From NCBI RefSeq assembly GCF_900188145.1, contig NZ_FZOJ01000009.1:62001-126000 (forward strand): a stretch of DNA of 64,000 nt, read 5' to 3'. Below are positions 1 to 9,322 of this stretch, piece by piece. Position 1 is the first letter of the stretch. Each line of letters begins with the position of its first letter. The notes under the pieces were generated by a model, which saw only the letters and a list, made by a program, of their open reading frames with translations, was not told the origin of the DNA and did not search any database. The stretch is from Anaerovirgula multivorans. Its GTDB lineage: Bacteria; Bacillota; Clostridia; Peptostreptococcales; Natronincolaceae. A program made the position numbers and the translations under genes.

Positions 1-75
1 CCAGGAGATACAGTTACAGTAGAATTATCACCCTATGACTTAACCCGTGGCAGAATAACATGGCGTAAAAAATAG
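1..75 (+). CDS. infA: Translation initiation factor IF-1, 3' end only
   Basis: Only the last 24 codons and the TAG stop are in the window. They read PGDTVTVELSPYDLTRGR then ITWRKK, which is the typical IF-1 carboxy terminus. IF-1 binds the 30S A site during initiation as an OB-fold protein. Its place directly before rpmJ is the standard Firmicute order (infA-rpmJ-rpsM). The residue W in place of the usual Y near the end is a minor variation. The start lies outside the window. Confidence 0.93.
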   Translation, partial: PGDTVTVELSPYDLTRGRITWRKK

Positions 76-117
76 TTTAATATATAGATAAAGTAAATTT
101 TTAGGTGTATTGCTTAA

Positions 118-243
<126 letters not shown>

Positions 244-440
244 TAATACTAGTATTTTTGCAAGATTTATAGTATAATATAACATTGTGATAATTTATTC
301 TGTAGGGCGGCTGCATCAGTCTTAGATTGATCCCTAAAGAAGAAATTATAATATACTTTGCATACAACAAACTTGACTATAAGTAAAAAGATTGGTTAGT
401 AATAACCATGTAACAAGAGAATTAGGAGGTGTAAATCACT
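244..440 (+). promoter_or_regulatory. 197-nt leader/gap before rpsM, possibly a ribosomal protein leader
   Basis: An unusually long gap inside an otherwise tight operon. It contains several AT-rich -10-like hexamers (TATAAT at 273-278 and 347-352) without a convincing -35 partner. A small hairpin (TGGTTA/TAACCA, loop GTAA, 393-408) stands shortly before the rpsM ribosome binding site at 424-431. The downstream genes include S4, a known autoregulator in other bacteria, so a leader that binds a ribosomal protein is possible. This is inference from position and length. Confidence 0.35.
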
Positions 441-815
441 ATGGCCAGAATTGCTGGTGTTGACTTACCAAGAGATAAAAGAGTAGAAATTGGCTTAACT
501 TATATATTTGGTATAGGTAGAAAAACATCCAATGACATACTAGCTACTGCTGGTGTTAACCCTGACACTAGAATTAAAGATTTAACCGAGGAAGAAATCA
601 ATTCTTTAAGAAAAGCTATTGACGAATCCTATCAGGTTGAAGGGGATTTAAGAAGAGAAATTTCTTTAAATATTAAAAGATTAAAAGAAATTAGATGCTA
701 TAGAGGTATTCGTCATATCAAAGGTTTACCTGTTAGAGGACAAAAAACAAAAACAAACGCTCGTACTCGAAAAGGTCCTAAGAAAACCGTTGGTCGTAAG
801 AAGAAAAAAGCGTAG
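441..815 (+). CDS. rpsM: 30S ribosomal protein S13
   Basis: A 124-residue protein starting [19 protein letters not shown], the S13 signature start, and ending in the basic tail with [17 protein letters not shown]. The length is normal. S13 lies in the head of the small subunit and contacts S19, the P-site tRNA and the 50S. The ATG is set by an AGGAGGTG site 9 nt upstream. It is followed after 19 nt by rpsK. Confidence 0.98.
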   Translation: MARIAGVDLPRDKRVEIGLTYIFGIGRKTSNDILATAGVNPDTRIKDLTEEEINSLRKAIDESYQVEGDLRREISLNIKRLKEIRCYRGIRHIKGLPVRGQKTKTNARTRKGPKKTVGRKKKKA

Positions 816-834
816 GTAAGGAGGGACGAAAAGA

Positions 835-1236
835 ATGGCAAAAATAGCAAAAAGAAAAACTACTCGTACTAAAAGAAGAGAACGTAAAAATATAGAACGT
901 GGTCAAGCCCACATTCAATCAACTTTTAACAACTCTATTATTACTTTAACCGATACACAAGGTAATACAATCTCATGGGCTAGTGCAGGACAGTTAGGCT
1001 TTAAAGGTTCAAGAAAATCAACACCTTTTGCTGCACAAATGGCTGCTGAAACTGCAGCAAAAACTGCTATGGAACATGGACTAAAAACAGTAGAAGTATT
1101 TGTTAAAGGACCAGGAGCAGGTAGAGAAGCTGCGATCCGTTCATTACAGGCAACAGGTCTTGAAGTTACTATGATTAAAGATGTAACTCCAGTACCTCAT
1201 AATGGATGCAGACCACCAAAACGTAGAAGAGTATAA
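835..1236 (+). CDS. rpsK: 30S ribosomal protein S11
   Basis: A 133-residue S11 with the conserved core ([19 protein letters not shown]-like [11 protein letters not shown]) and the typical end [18 protein letters not shown]11 is part of the 30S platform near the mRNA exit. The start is supported by AAGGAGGG upstream. It belongs to the alpha operon and is spaced 30 nt from rpsD. Confidence 0.98.
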   Translation: MAKIAKRKTTRTKRRERKNIERGQAHIQSTFNNSIITLTDTQGNTISWASAGQLGFKGSRKSTPFAAQMAAETAAKTAMEHGLKTVEVFVKGPGAGREAAIRSLQATGLEVTMIKDVTPVPHNGCRPPKRRRV

Positions 1237-1266
1237 TATAGAATCAAAGGATTAGGAGGTGCAAAA

Positions 1267-1890
1267 ATGGCAAGATATACAGAGGCCGTATGTAGATTAT
1301 GTCGTCGTGAAGGTATGAAACTATACCTAAAAGGCGAGAGATGCTATACAGATAAATGTGGTGTTGCAAAAAGAAACTTTGCTCCAGGACAACACGGGCA
1401 AAGTAGGAAAAAATTATCCAACTATGGAATGCAATTAAGAGAAAAACAAAAAGCAAAAAGATTTTATGGCGTATTAGAAGCTCAATTTAGAAAATATTTT
1501 GAGATAGCAGAAAAGCAATCAGGTATTACAGGCGACAATCTTTTAAGATTGTTGGAAACGAGATTAGATAATGTAATCTATAGATTAGGTTTTGCTACTT
1601 CAAGACCAGAAGCAAGACAATTAGTAGTACACGGTCACTTCACCATTAATGGTAGAAAGGTAGATGTTCCTTCTTATATTGTAAAAGTGGGAGATGTTAT
1701 TGGAGTTGTGGAAACTTCTCAAAATTCTCCTAAATTTAAAGAAGTGAAAGAAACCTTCAAAGGAACTGTACCACAATGGGTAAGTGTTGATGTAGAAAAA
1801 TTAGAGGGAAAAATTGTTTCACTGCCTTCAAGAGAAGATATAGACCTACCAATAGCAGAAAATCTAATAATTGAGTTATACTCTAGATAA
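1267..1890 (+). CDS. rpsD: 30S ribosomal protein S4
   Basis: A 207-residue S4. The N-terminal part carries a zinc-type cysteine set (CRLCRREG, then CYTDKC), so this is the zinc-containing form. The S4 RNA-binding domain follows (about residues 94-155, with [12 protein letters not shown]). S4 starts 30S body assembly by binding 16S rRNA and in other bacteria represses its own operon. A ribosome binding site AGGAGGTG lies 7 nt before ATG. Neighbours are rpsK and rpoA. Confidence 0.98.
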   Translation: MARYTEAVCRLCRREGMKLYLKGERCYTDKCGVAKRNFAPGQHGQSRKKLSNYGMQLREKQKAKRFYGVLEAQFRKYFEIAEKQSGITGDNLLRLLETRLDNVIYRLGFATSRPEARQLVVHGHFTINGRKVDVPSYIVKVGDVIGVVETSQNSPKFKEVKETFKGTVPQWVSVDVEKLEGKIVSLPSREDIDLPIAENLIIELYSR

Positions 1891-1952
1891 TAAATGATTA
1901 GAATCAGTTACCCTCAATATAGTAGAGAAGATATTAAAAGGAGGGTTTAATA

Positions 1953-2900
1953 ATGATAGAAATGGAAAAACCTAAAGTAGAAGTTGTTGAATTAAGTGAA
2001 GACTTTTCCTACGGCAAGTTTGTAGTAGAACCTCTTGAGAGGGGCTATGGTACAACATTAGGCAATTCCCTAAGAAGAATTATGCTATCTTCCCTGCCAG
2101 GAGCAGCGGTAACTTCCATCAAGATTGATGGAGTATTACATGAATTTTCAACTGTTCCTGGAGTAAAGGAAGATGTAACAGAAATTATTTTGAATTTAAA
2201 AAGCTTATCTATAAGATTACACGGTGATGACCCTAAAACCATCAGAATTGAGGCGGAGGGTGAAGGGGTTGTTACTGCTGGAGATATTATAGCGGATGCA
2301 GATGTAGAAATACTTAACCCAGATCTTCACATTGCAACATTAGATACAGATGGAAAGTTTATGATGGAAATTTATGTATCTAAGGGAAGAGGGTATATTT
2401 CTTCAGAAAACAATAAGACTGCTGGAATGCCAATAGGAGTTATTCCTGTTGATTCTATCTTTACACCTGTAAAGAAAGTAAGCTATTCCGTTGGTAATAC
2501 AAGAGTAGGTCAGATGACAGACTACGACAAGTTGATTATAGAAGTATTTACTGATGGCAGCATTAAGCCAGATGAAGCTATTTCATTAGCTGCTAAAATA
2601 ATGAATGAACACCTTAACCTATTCATCACATTGACAGAACATGTAAATGACGTTGAAATCATGGTTCATAAAGAAGAAGATAAAAAAGAAAAAATGCTAG
2701 AAATGACAATTGAAGAATTAGATCTTTCTGTTAGATCCTATAATTGTCTAAAAAGAGCAGGAATCAATACAGTGCAGGAACTTACCATGAAATCAGAAGA
2801 AGATATGATGAAGGTTAGAAATCTAGGGAAGAAATCTCTTGAAGAAGTGCAAAAGAAGCTGGCTGAATTAGGCTTAGGCTTAAAACCTAGTGATGAGTAA
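1953..2900 (+). CDS. rpoA: DNA-directed RNA polymerase subunit alpha
   Basis: A 315-residue alpha subunit, the normal Firmicute size. The N-terminal assembly domain (about 1-230) contains the dimerisation helix region [16 protein letters not shown] linker then leads to the C-terminal domain (about 245-310) with [18 protein letters not shown] and [11 protein letters not shown], which binds UP elements and activators. The start is supported by AAAGGAGGG. It sits between rpsD and rplQ as usual. Confidence 0.98.
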   Translation: MIEMEKPKVEVVELSEDFSYGKFVVEPLERGYGTTLGNSLRRIMLSSLPGAAVTSIKIDGVLHEFSTVPGVKEDVTEIILNLKSLSIRLHGDDPKTIRIEAEGEGVVTAGDIIADADVEILNPDLHIATLDTDGKFMMEIYVSKGRGYISSENNKTAGMPIGVIPVDSIFTPVKKVSYSVGNTRVGQMTDYDKLIIEVFTDGSIKPDEAISLAAKIMNEHLNLFITLTEHVNDVEIMVHKEEDKKEKMLEMTIEELDLSVRSYNCLKRAGINTVQELTMKSEEDMMKVRNLGKKSLEEVQKKLAELGLGLKPSDE

Positions 2901-2922
2901 CTAGTAGTAAGGAGGGATAGTT

Positions 2923-3264
2923 ATGGCTGGATATAGAAAATTAGGACGTGTAAGTGGTCATAGAGATTTGATGCTAAGAAACTTAGTAACAAGCTTAATT
3001 AAAAGTGGTCGTATTCAAACCACTGATACAAGAGCTAAAGAGACTAAACGATTAGCAGAAAAGATGATTACCCTAGCTAAAAGAGGAGACTTACACGCTA
3101 GACGTCAAGCATTGGCATTTATAACAGATGAAACAGTTGTTACAAATCTATTCACTGATATAGCTGCAAAATACCAAGACAGAGATGGTGGTTATACAAG
3201 AATTATCAGAGTGGGACCTAGAAGAGGGGACGCTGCTGAAATGGTGGTTCTTGAATTAGTGTAA
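2923..3264 (+). CDS. rplQ: 50S ribosomal protein L17
   Basis: A 113-residue L17 starting [20 protein letters not shown], with family-typical [15 protein letters not shown] and an ending [19 protein letters not shown]17 lies near the peptide exit tunnel of the 50S. It is the last gene of the alpha operon and is followed by an intrinsic terminator. Confidence 0.98.
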   Translation: MAGYRKLGRVSGHRDLMLRNLVTSLIKSGRIQTTDTRAKETKRLAEKMITLAKRGDLHARRQALAFITDETVVTNLFTDIAAKYQDRDGGYTRIIRVGPRRGDAAEMVVLELV

Positions 3265-3274
3265 TATAGGGAAA

Positions 3275-3308
3275 GGGATTAAGTCTATAAGCTTGATCCC
3301 TGTTTTTT
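3275..3308 (+). terminator. Intrinsic terminator of the rpsM-rplQ operon
   Basis: A 9-bp stem GGGATTAAG/CTTGATCCC (one G-U pair) with an 8-nt loop, followed by TGTTTTTT. It lies 10 nt after the rplQ stop. The 3' arm overlaps a second, longer inverted repeat. Confidence 0.8.
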
Positions 3309-3351
3309 ATAGTCTAGGAAAGCAACCTTCCCTAGACTATAAAAAACAGGG
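3298..3351. repeat. Perfect 21-bp inverted repeat after rplQ
   Basis: The arms 3298-3318 and 3331-3351 are perfect reverse complements with a 12-nt loop. The outer end (CCCTGTTTTTT) shares bases with the terminator at 3275-3308, so the two structures exclude each other in RNA. On either strand the arm contains a T-run, so the element could also terminate transcription from the right. Confidence 0.7.
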
Positions 3352-3492
3352 GTTATAGAGGTTGAAATCTTCTGATGAATTATAATTTTATATATAAAAT
3401 CATGGCTAATAGCAGTAAAATAAGTTATAATATATTTTGTAATTTAGCAAAATAGAAATATATAGATCTATTTATTTAATATTTATTTCTAA

Positions 3493-3633
3493 GGGTATCT
3501 ATATAGATACGTGATTCTGTACTTAAATTTTAATACACACGGGTTACGGCTTCGCCCTTGGCACAAGACTGTAGCCAAGGACTGCAAATATAGTCCTTGG
3601 TGTATTAAAATTTATAAACACATATCTATATGA
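3493..3633. repeat. Palindromic dispersed repeat, copy 1 (full)
   Basis: An imperfect palindrome of about 140 bp. The inner arms TAAATTTTAATACA and TGTATTAAAATTTA are perfect complements. The outer arms are rich in TATCTATAT. A conserved core GGGTTACGGCTTCGCCC follows the left arm, and a nested hairpin CCAAGGACT/AGTCCTTGG with loop GCAAATAT lies in the middle. Related copies occur at 19084, 24963 and 30738. It fills most of the 435-bp gap between rplQ and ecfA1. No coding frame is seen. Confidence 0.75.
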
Positions 3634-3699
3634 TCATAAATTTAATGAGATAAATAATAGTCTATCATAAGAGAATACTGTTGTAAGAAGGAGATTTCT

Positions 3700-4536
3700 A
3701 TGAAACCAATGATAGAAGTGGAGCAAGTTGTATTTTTATATAAAAATAATGAAGAGGAAATAACTGCTTTAAATAATGTTAACATACAGGTGAAAAAAGG
3801 AGAATTTGTGGTGATTATAGGCCACAACGGTTCAGGTAAATCCACTCTTGCTAAACATATCAATGCTTTATTGCTGCCTACCGAAGGAAGGGTAAAAGTA
3901 AAGGGAATGGATACAAAGGATGAAGAACATATTTGGAGCATAAGACAAACAGCTGGTATGGTATTTCAAAACCCTGACAACCAAATAGTGGCTACGATTG
4001 TTGAAGAAGACGTAGCCTTTGGCCCCGAAAATCTGGGGGTTGAACCAAAGGAAATTCGTAACAGGGTGGGGGAAGCACTACGGATTGTCGATATGGTAGA
4101 ATACAGTGAAAAAGCACCTCATTTACTTTCGGGAGGGCAAAAACAGAGAATTGCTATCGCCGGGGTGATTGCAATGCGTCCAGATTGTATTATTTTTGAT
4201 GAACCGACTGCTATGTTAGATCCTTCAGGAAGAAGAGAAGTAATTAATACGATAAAAAAGCTAAATCGAGAAGAAAAAATCACAATCGTCCATATCACTC
4301 ACTTTATGGAAGAAGCAGTTGAAGCAGATCGAGTTATTGTTATGGAGGATGGCAAAATTGTTTTAGAGGGTACTCCAAGAGAAGTTTTTTCTCAAGTGGA
4401 GCAACTAAAGGGGCTGGGGCTAGATGTTCCTCAAGTTACAGATTTAGCTCACGAGTTACTGAAGGATGGGGTTGAATTACCCAAAGATATACTTACTGTA
4501 GATGAGATGGTGATGGAATTATGTCGATTAAAATAG
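3700..4536 (+). CDS. ecfA1: Energy-coupling factor transporter ATPase 1
   Basis: A 278-residue ABC ATPase of the CbiO/EcfA type. It shows Walker [10 protein letters not shown] (residues 41-49), a Q-loop region VFQNPDNQ, the signature LSGGQKQR and Walker [14 protein letters not shown]. Together with EcfA2 and EcfT it energises uptake by separate substrate-binding S components (vitamins, metals). An AGAAGGAG site lies before the ATG. The gene overlaps ecfA2 by 16 nt, which suggests coupled translation. Confidence 0.96.
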   Translation: MKPMIEVEQVVFLYKNNEEEITALNNVNIQVKKGEFVVIIGHNGSGKSTLAKHINALLLPTEGRVKVKGMDTKDEEHIWSIRQTAGMVFQNPDNQIVATIVEEDVAFGPENLGVEPKEIRNRVGEALRIVDMVEYSEKAPHLLSGGQKQRIAIAGVIAMRPDCIIFDEPTAMLDPSGRREVINTIKKLNREEKITIVHITHFMEEAVEADRVIVMEDGKIVLEGTPREVFSQVEQLKGLGLDVPQVTDLAHELLKDGVELPKDILTVDEMVMELCRLK

Positions 4537-5384
4537 AAAATTTAACCTATATTTATAATCCTAAAAGCCCATTTGAAACCAAGGCATTAGACGATGTTAG
4601 TTTAGAGATCAAAGATGGTGAATTTATCGGACTAATAGGTCATACAGGATCGGGAAAATCAACTCTTACTCAGCATCTAAATGGACTAATTAAGCCTACT
4701 AGCGGGAAAATAGTCGTTAACAACTTTACTATTACTGATGCTTCTGTAAAACTGGTAGAAGTAAGAAAAAAGGTGGGATTGGTTTTTCAGTATCCAGAAC
4801 ATCAATTATTTGAGGAAACTGTATATAAGGATATAGCTTTTGGCCCCATTAATTTAGGATTGCAGGAGGCAGAAGTCCAAGCAAGAATAAAAGAGGCTAT
4901 GGATTTAGTCAAGCTTCCCTATGAAACCCTAAAGGACAGGTCTCCTTTTGAGCTTAGTGGAGGTCAACGAAGAAGAGTTGCTATTGCAGGAGTTTTAGCT
5001 ATGAAACCAGAAGTGTTAGTTTTAGATGAGCCAACAGCAGGATTAGATCCTAGGGCAAGAGATGAAATATTAGAACAGATTAAGTATTTGCATGAAAAAT
5101 ACAAAAACACAATTATACTTGTATCTCATAGCATGGAAGATATAGCAAAGCTTGTTGATAGAATTATTGTAATGCATCGCGGCAAGGTAGCTTTGACAGG
5201 TGAACCAGGAGAAATTTTCAAGCAATCAGATGTATTAGAATCTATAGGATTAGGAATTCCTCAAATTACCCACCTTATAAATAAGTTAAAGGATTTAGGG
5301 ATTCACTTAAGAGAAGATATCTTTACTGTAGAAGAGGCAAAGGAAGAAATATTAAAATGGATAAGAGGTAAGGGAAATGCTTAA
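4521..5384 (+). CDS. ecfA2: Energy-coupling factor transporter ATPase 2
   Basis: A 287-residue ATPase, paralogous to its neighbour, with Walker [10 protein letters not shown], the Q-loop [14 protein letters not shown], the signature LSGGQRRR and Walker [14 protein letters not shown]. The EcfA1/EcfA2 heterodimer drives the T component. The start lies inside the end of ecfA1 and the end overlaps ecfT by 8 nt, so the three genes form one transcription and translation unit. Confidence 0.96.
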   Translation: MSIKIENLTYIYNPKSPFETKALDDVSLEIKDGEFIGLIGHTGSGKSTLTQHLNGLIKPTSGKIVVNNFTITDASVKLVEVRKKVGLVFQYPEHQLFEETVYKDIAFGPINLGLQEAEVQARIKEAMDLVKLPYETLKDRSPFELSGGQRRRVAIAGVLAMKPEVLVLDEPTAGLDPRARDEILEQIKYLHEKYKNTIILVSHSMEDIAKLVDRIIVMHRGKVALTGEPGEIFKQSDVLESIGLGIPQITHLINKLKDLGIHLREDIFTVEEAKEEILKWIRGKGNA

Positions 5385-6174
5385 AGATATTACAATAGGA
5401 CAACACTATCCTACAGGTTCAGTTATTCACAAACTAGACCCTAGAACAAAAATTCTAATTACATTTGCACTGATTGTAGGGTTATTTATAATTAATAGAT
5501 TTGTCGGATATATATTTGTAATTGCATTCATTGCTGCTGCCATTACAATATCTAAGATTCCCTTTAAGTATATGATTAAAGGATTAAAACCCTTATATGT
5601 TTTAATTATGATAACTTTTTTAATCAATGTATTCATGACAAGCGGGGAAATTTTATTAAGTATAGGACCCGTGAATGTAACAAGAGAAGGAGTATACCAA
5701 GCAGTATTTATGGCAATGCGATTAATTCTTTTGGTCATAGGAACCTCTTTGTTAACCTTGACGACATCTCCTATCATGCTAACAGATGGTATAGAGCATT
5801 TATTGAATCCCTTTAAAAAAATTGGTCTTCCAGCCCACGAGTTAGCTATGATGATGACAATAGCTTTGCGTTTTATTCCAACTCTCTTAGAGGAAACTGA
5901 CAAAATTATGAAGGCACAAATAGCTAGAGGTGCAGATTTTGAAAGTGGAAATATTATCAATCGTGCCAAAAGCTTAGTACCTTTATTGGTTCCCCTGTTT
6001 ATCAGTGCTTTTAGAAGAGCAGATGAACTGGCAATGGCAATGGAGGCAAGATGCTATCGTGGAGGAGAACATCGTACAAGAATGAAGGCTTTGAAAATGG
6101 AGAAACGAGATTTTATTAGCAGTGGAATTACTATGGTATTTATAGGGATATTATTTTACACAAGAGCAATGTAA
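5377..6174 (+). CDS. ecfT: Energy-coupling factor transporter transmembrane protein EcfT
   Basis: A 265-residue membrane protein starting [26 protein letters not shown], the usual EcfT opening. Hydrophobic segments follow, and two coupling motifs of the A-R-G type are visible ([10 protein letters not shown], and [10 protein letters not shown] near the C terminus). EcfT transmits ATPase motion to S components. No S component is encoded nearby, so this is probably a shared group II module. Confidence 0.95.
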   Translation: MLKDITIGQHYPTGSVIHKLDPRTKILITFALIVGLFIINRFVGYIFVIAFIAAAITISKIPFKYMIKGLKPLYVLIMITFLINVFMTSGEILLSIGPVNVTREGVYQAVFMAMRLILLVIGTSLLTLTTSPIMLTDGIEHLLNPFKKIGLPAHELAMMMTIALRFIPTLLEETDKIMKAQIARGADFESGNIINRAKSLVPLLVPLFISAFRRADELAMAMEARCYRGGEHRTRMKALKMEKRDFISSGITMVFIGILFYTRAM

Positions 6175-6194
6175 TAGATAGGATTGTGATTTCT

Positions 6195-6941
6195 ATGCGA
6201 AACATTATGATTAAAATTGAATATGATGGTACAAACTACAATGGATGGCAGATACAACCTAATGGAATTACTATTCAAGAAAAAATTATGAAAGCTATAA
6301 AAAGACTTACGGGAGAAAACATAAATCTACATGGTTCTGGAAGGACAGATGCAAAGGTTCATGCTAGAGAACAGGTGGCAAACTTTTATACAAACTCCAA
6401 CATTCCAACAAAACGTTTTGCTGTTGCTATTAACCACTTTTTACCACAGGACATCGCTATTATGGAAGCCAATGAGATGCCAATGGAGTTTCATGCAAGA
6501 TATTGGGCTATAGGCAAGGCCTACTCCTATCAAATTCATAATTTTCCTCAAAGAAGTGCTCTACTAAGAAATTATAGTTATCATATCCCCTATAGTTTAG
6601 ATATGGAAAAGATAGAAAAGGCTGCAGCAATCTTTATTGGCACTCATGACTTTAAAGGTTTCATGAGTAGTGGCAGTAGCGTAAAGAATACGAATAGAAC
6701 CATACACGATATAAAAATAGAGAAGGAAAAGGATCGTATATGGATAACCTTTGAAGGTAATGGGTTTTTATATAATATGGTAAGAATCATGGTGGGAACC
6801 TTAGTGGAGATAGGCAGCAATAAAAGGGATTTAGCTAAAGCTAGGGAGGCCTTAGAAACTGGGGGAAGAAACAAGGCAGGACATCTTGCACCAGCCCAAG
6901 GATTATTTTTAGATAAAGTATTTTACCCCTTGACACGCTAG
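6195..6941 (+). CDS. truA: tRNA pseudouridine(38-40) synthase TruA
   Basis: A 248-residue TruA. It starts MRNIMIKIEYDGTNYNGWQ, and the catalytic aspartate is D52 in HGSGRTDAKVHA. The enzyme converts U38-40 of the tRNA anticodon arm to pseudouridine. I chose the ATG at 6195 over the in-frame GTG at 6186, because AGGA at 6180-6183 is spaced well from the former and the family starts there. It lies between ecfT and rplM, as is common in Firmicutes. Confidence 0.96.
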   Translation: MRNIMIKIEYDGTNYNGWQIQPNGITIQEKIMKAIKRLTGENINLHGSGRTDAKVHAREQVANFYTNSNIPTKRFAVAINHFLPQDIAIMEANEMPMEFHARYWAIGKAYSYQIHNFPQRSALLRNYSYHIPYSLDMEKIEKAAAIFIGTHDFKGFMSSGSSVKNTNRTIHDIKIEKEKDRIWITFEGNGFLYNMVRIMVGTLVEIGSNKRDLAKAREALETGGRNKAGHLAPAQGLFLDKVFYPLTR

Positions 6942-7078
6942 GGCGGTTGTATTACAATATATGAGTGTGTATATAAATAAGGATCCACTAGCCCCGGGTC
7001 TTATGTATATATGAAGAAAGAGATAAATGTTACGGAGATAACAAATAGATTTTTAGCGATTTTGAAGGAGGGAAAACG
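6942..7078 (+). promoter_or_regulatory. Structured leader of rplM-rpsI, probable L13-type leader
   Basis: The 137-nt gap holds a long hairpin at about 6968-7012. The arms TATATAAATAAG and CTTATGTATATA pair, and the inner GATCC/GGGTC extends the stem around an ACTAGCCCC loop. Firmicutes are known to carry an L13 leader here that lets ribosomal protein regulate rplM-rpsI. Assignment to that family is inference from position and structure and needs a covariance-model search. Confidence 0.55.
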
Positions 7079-7507
7079 ATGAAATCATACATGGCGAAAC
7101 CAAATGAATTAAACAACAAATGGTTTGTAGTTGATGCTGAAGGTAAAACTTTAGGTAGATTATCTACAGAAGTTGCTAAGATTTTAATGGGAAAACACAA
7201 ACCAGAATATACACCTCATGTAGATACAGGAGATTTTGTAATTATCTTAAACGCTGAGAAGGTTGAATTGACAGGTAAGAAATTAGATCAAGCATTCTAT
7301 ACTTACCATACAGGACATCCAGGCGGATTAAAGCAAGTTAGTTTTAGAAGAATGTTAGCTGAAAAACCTGAGAAATTAGTTTATCATGCAGTAAAAGGCA
7401 TGATTCCAAAAACAAGACTTGGTAGACAAATGCTTAAGAAATTAAAAGTATATGCTGGTGGAGAACACAATCACCAAGCTCAACAACCAGAAATATTAGA
7501 TATTTAA
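7079..7507 (+). CDS. rplM: 50S ribosomal protein L13
   Basis: A 142-residue L13 starting [20 protein letters not shown] with the conserved [20 protein letters not shown] and [13 protein letters not shown] segments. Length is typical. L13 is an early assembly protein of the 50S. A GAAGGAGGG site precedes the ATG. It is followed by rpsI after 31 nt. Confidence 0.98.
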   Translation: MKSYMAKPNELNNKWFVVDAEGKTLGRLSTEVAKILMGKHKPEYTPHVDTGDFVIILNAEKVELTGKKLDQAFYTYHTGHPGGLKQVSFRRMLAEKPEKLVYHAVKGMIPKTRLGRQMLKKLKVYAGGEHNHQAQQPEILDI

Positions 7508-7538
7508 TTTTATCGCGTACGAAAGGAGGAGAAAATTG

Positions 7539-7931
7539 ATGGCAAAAGTAGCGTATTATGGAACTGGTAGAAGAAAAAAGTCAATTGCTAGAGTAAGATT
7601 AGTTCCTGGCGAAGGAAATATTACTATAAATAAACGTAACATTGAAGAATATTTAAATTATGAAACTTTGAAAAGAGAAGTTAGACGGCCATTAGAGTTA
7701 ACAAACACTATGAGCAAATTTGATGTTATTGCAACTGTAAAAGGCGGTGGCTCCACTGGCCAAGCTGGTGCTTTAAGACATGGTATTTCAAGAGCCTTAA
7801 CAAAAGCAGATGAAGAATTAAGAGGTATCTTGAAAAAAGCTGGGTTCTTAACAAGAGATGCAAGAGCTAAAGAAAGAAAGAAATACGGTTTAAAAGCTGC
7901 AAGACGTGCTCCACAATTCTCAAAGAGATAA
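7539..7931 (+). CDS. rpsI: 30S ribosomal protein S9
   Basis: A 130-residue S9 starting [19 protein letters not shown] and ending with the P-site-reaching tail RRAPQFSKR. The ATG at 7539 is chosen because AAGGAGGA lies 8 nt upstream. The in-frame TTG just before it is not needed. The gene closes the rplM operon and is followed by a strong terminator. Confidence 0.98.
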   Translation: MAKVAYYGTGRRKKSIARVRLVPGEGNITINKRNIEEYLNYETLKREVRRPLELTNTMSKFDVIATVKGGGSTGQAGALRHGISRALTKADEELRGILKKAGFLTRDARAKERKKYGLKAARRAPQFSKR

Positions 7932-7943
7932 TTATATTCTATC

Positions 7944-7981
7944 AAAAAGACTGTTCATTTCAAAAATGGACAGTCTTTTTT
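7944..7981 (+). terminator. Intrinsic terminator after rpsI
   Basis: The stem GACTGTTCAT/ATGGACAGTC (one G-U pair), flanked by A5 and T6 runs, lies 12 nt after the rpsI stop. It is a textbook terminator for the plus strand. Confidence 0.9.
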
Positions 7982-7997
7982 GTGAGGTAGAATAAAA

Positions 7998-8040
7998 CAA
8001 AAACCAGCATTTTCCCGGGAAATAATAGAGAGATGCTGGT
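7998..8040 (-). terminator. Terminator of the minus-strand gene at 8065-8292
   Basis: Read on the minus strand, ACCAGCAT pairs with ATGCTGGT around a loop that itself contains TTTCCCGGGAAA, and is followed by TTTTTG. It lies 25 nt beyond the stop of the small minus-strand gene. Confidence 0.8.
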
Positions 8041-8064
8041 ATAATCTGTCGAATATCGTGAAAA

Positions 8065-8292
8065 TTAATGATTTAGTTTATTTTCTAATGCTTTAATACT
8101 ATTCATTAAGGATTCAAAGCTGGCATTTAATTGCTGAAAGTCATCAAAGAGTCTCTTATCCTTTAACCGACTATTGTTGTCATCTACCATTAGCATTTCC
8201 ACGGCAGACAAGTGTTCCTTAGACTGATCGATATTTTGTTTTAAGGCATTTAATTGTTTAGATATAATTTCCACGTCTTTATAATTTTCCAT
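8065..8292 (-). CDS. Small coiled-coil protein of unknown function
   Basis: This 75-residue protein is rich in K, E, L and N and is predicted to be almost entirely helical (ISKQLNALKQNIDQSKEHL; SFESLMNSIKALENKLNH). It has no cysteine and no membrane segment. The gene is real by context: an AAAAGGAG site lies 6 nt before the ATG and a terminator follows. It is transcribed towards rpsI and away from cwlD. I do not recognise the family. A structural or regulatory coiled-coil role is only a guess. Confidence 0.75.
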   Translation of the reverse strand: MENYKDVEIISKQLNALKQNIDQSKEHLSAVEMLMVDDNNSRLKDKRLFDDFQQLNASFESLMNSIKALENKLNH

Positions 8293-8460
8293 AAAATTCT
8301 CCTTTTCTATTAGTTGTTGATTTCACATTTTATTTTTTCCCTACTTTAGAAATAAAAATACAGTAAAAGAAAATAAAAATTAGCAAATTATTATTGTATA
8401 TAGTAATTTTATATCATATACATTAAGTATCTACCCTATTTTTTACAGCTATGATTTAGT

Positions 8461-8600
8461 GAATTGATGAAGCAAGCCAAAATATTGAGTCAATTAGATG
8501 GAGAGTAGCTTCATCTAAATCTCACCTATGCGGTGTTAAGAAGCGAACATCTTATAGGCTGACCCGAAGAATAATTAGGATGAAGTAGGAGGAGTTCTTA
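8461..8600 (+). promoter_or_regulatory. Switch-like structured leader of the amidase gene
   Basis: CTTCATCTAA (8509-8518) can pair with TTAGATG (8494-8500) upstream or with TTAGGATGAAG (8575-8585) downstream. The second choice ends one base before the ribosome binding site TAGGAGGAG (8586-8594). Between the arms lies a further hairpin: CCTAT (8525-8529) with ATAGG (8554-8558), stacked on AAGA/TCTT, with an alternative CACC/GGTG stem. This exclusive pairing is what riboswitch-type leaders show. I recognise no known class. The stretch 8293-8460 before it is AT-rich promoter DNA without a gene. Confidence 0.5.
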
Positions 8601-9317
8601 TTGAAGTTAATCATTGTTAAAAGAAAGTGGATACTTATCACACTAGCATTATTGGTTGTAATAACTATTTCTATACCTATCTACAAAAATTATCGCTATA
8701 GGGCAGTAGCAACCTTAATGCCTAGTCTAACAAAGGTAATTGTATTAGATCCAGGTCATGGAGGTGTTGATCCTGGAGCGGTGAGCAAGAACGGTGTGAA
8801 GGAAAAGGATATAAATTTGGAGATAGCAGAATATTTAAGAGAGTATTTGGAACAGAGCGGTGCTGTTGTCATAATGACTAGGACAGAAGATGTAGGATTA
8901 TATTCTTCTGGGGGAAGCCTGCGACAAAAGAAAAATGAAGATTTAAGGAGGAGAAAGGAAATAGTACAAAAAAGTGGGGGCGATATTTTCATCACAATAC
9001 ATCTTAACAGTTTTCAGCAAACCCAATATTATGGGGCTCAAACCTTTTATCCTAAAGATAATTCTATAGGAAAACCATTGGCAGAAAAGATTCAAGCGGA
9101 ATTGGTTAATACTTTAGATAAAAACAATAAGCGGGTTGCTTTAGCTAAGGAGGGTGTTTATGTAATAAAAGGATTAGATATACCCACAGTGCTGGTGGAG
9201 TGTGGGTTTTTATCTAATCCTAATGAAGAAAAGCTATTAAAAACCTCGAACTATCAAAAGAAAATAGCTTGGGCTATTTATGTAGGGATACAAAAATACT
9301 TTTCTGAAAAACCATAG
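8601..9317 (+). CDS. cwlD: N-acetylmuramoyl-L-alanine amidase, CwlD type
   Basis: A 238-residue protein with an N-terminal membrane anchor (about residues 9-28) and one Amidase_3 domain. Zinc-site residues are visible: H53 in LDPGHGGVDPGA, E68 in KEKDINLE, H in TIHLNS, and the catalytic-type glutamate in VLVECGFLSN. CwlD removes the peptide from muramic acid so that spore cortex muramic lactam can form. The start is TTG, 6 nt after a strong GGAGGAG. The rpsI-cwlD neighbourhood is common in spore formers. Confidence 0.88.
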   Translation: MKLIIVKRKWILITLALLVVITISIPIYKNYRYRAVATLMPSLTKVIVLDPGHGGVDPGAVSKNGVKEKDINLEIAEYLREYLEQSGAVVIMTRTEDVGLYSSGGSLRQKKNEDLRRRKEIVQKSGGDIFITIHLNSFQQTQYYGAQTFYPKDNSIGKPLAEKIQAELVNTLDKNNKRVALAKEGVYVIKGLDIPTVLVECGFLSNPNEEKLLKTSNYQKKIAWAIYVGIQKYFSEKP

Positions 9318-9322
9318 AATGC

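Noticed and set aside
5427-5969. Minus-strand frame of 180 codons within ecfT
   Set aside because: A shadow of the membrane protein gene, with no start signal and no family-like motif.
8461-8600. Assignment of the amidase leader to the c-di-AMP (ydaO) riboswitch
   Set aside because: The conserved blocks of that class are not found by eye, although the gene type would fit.
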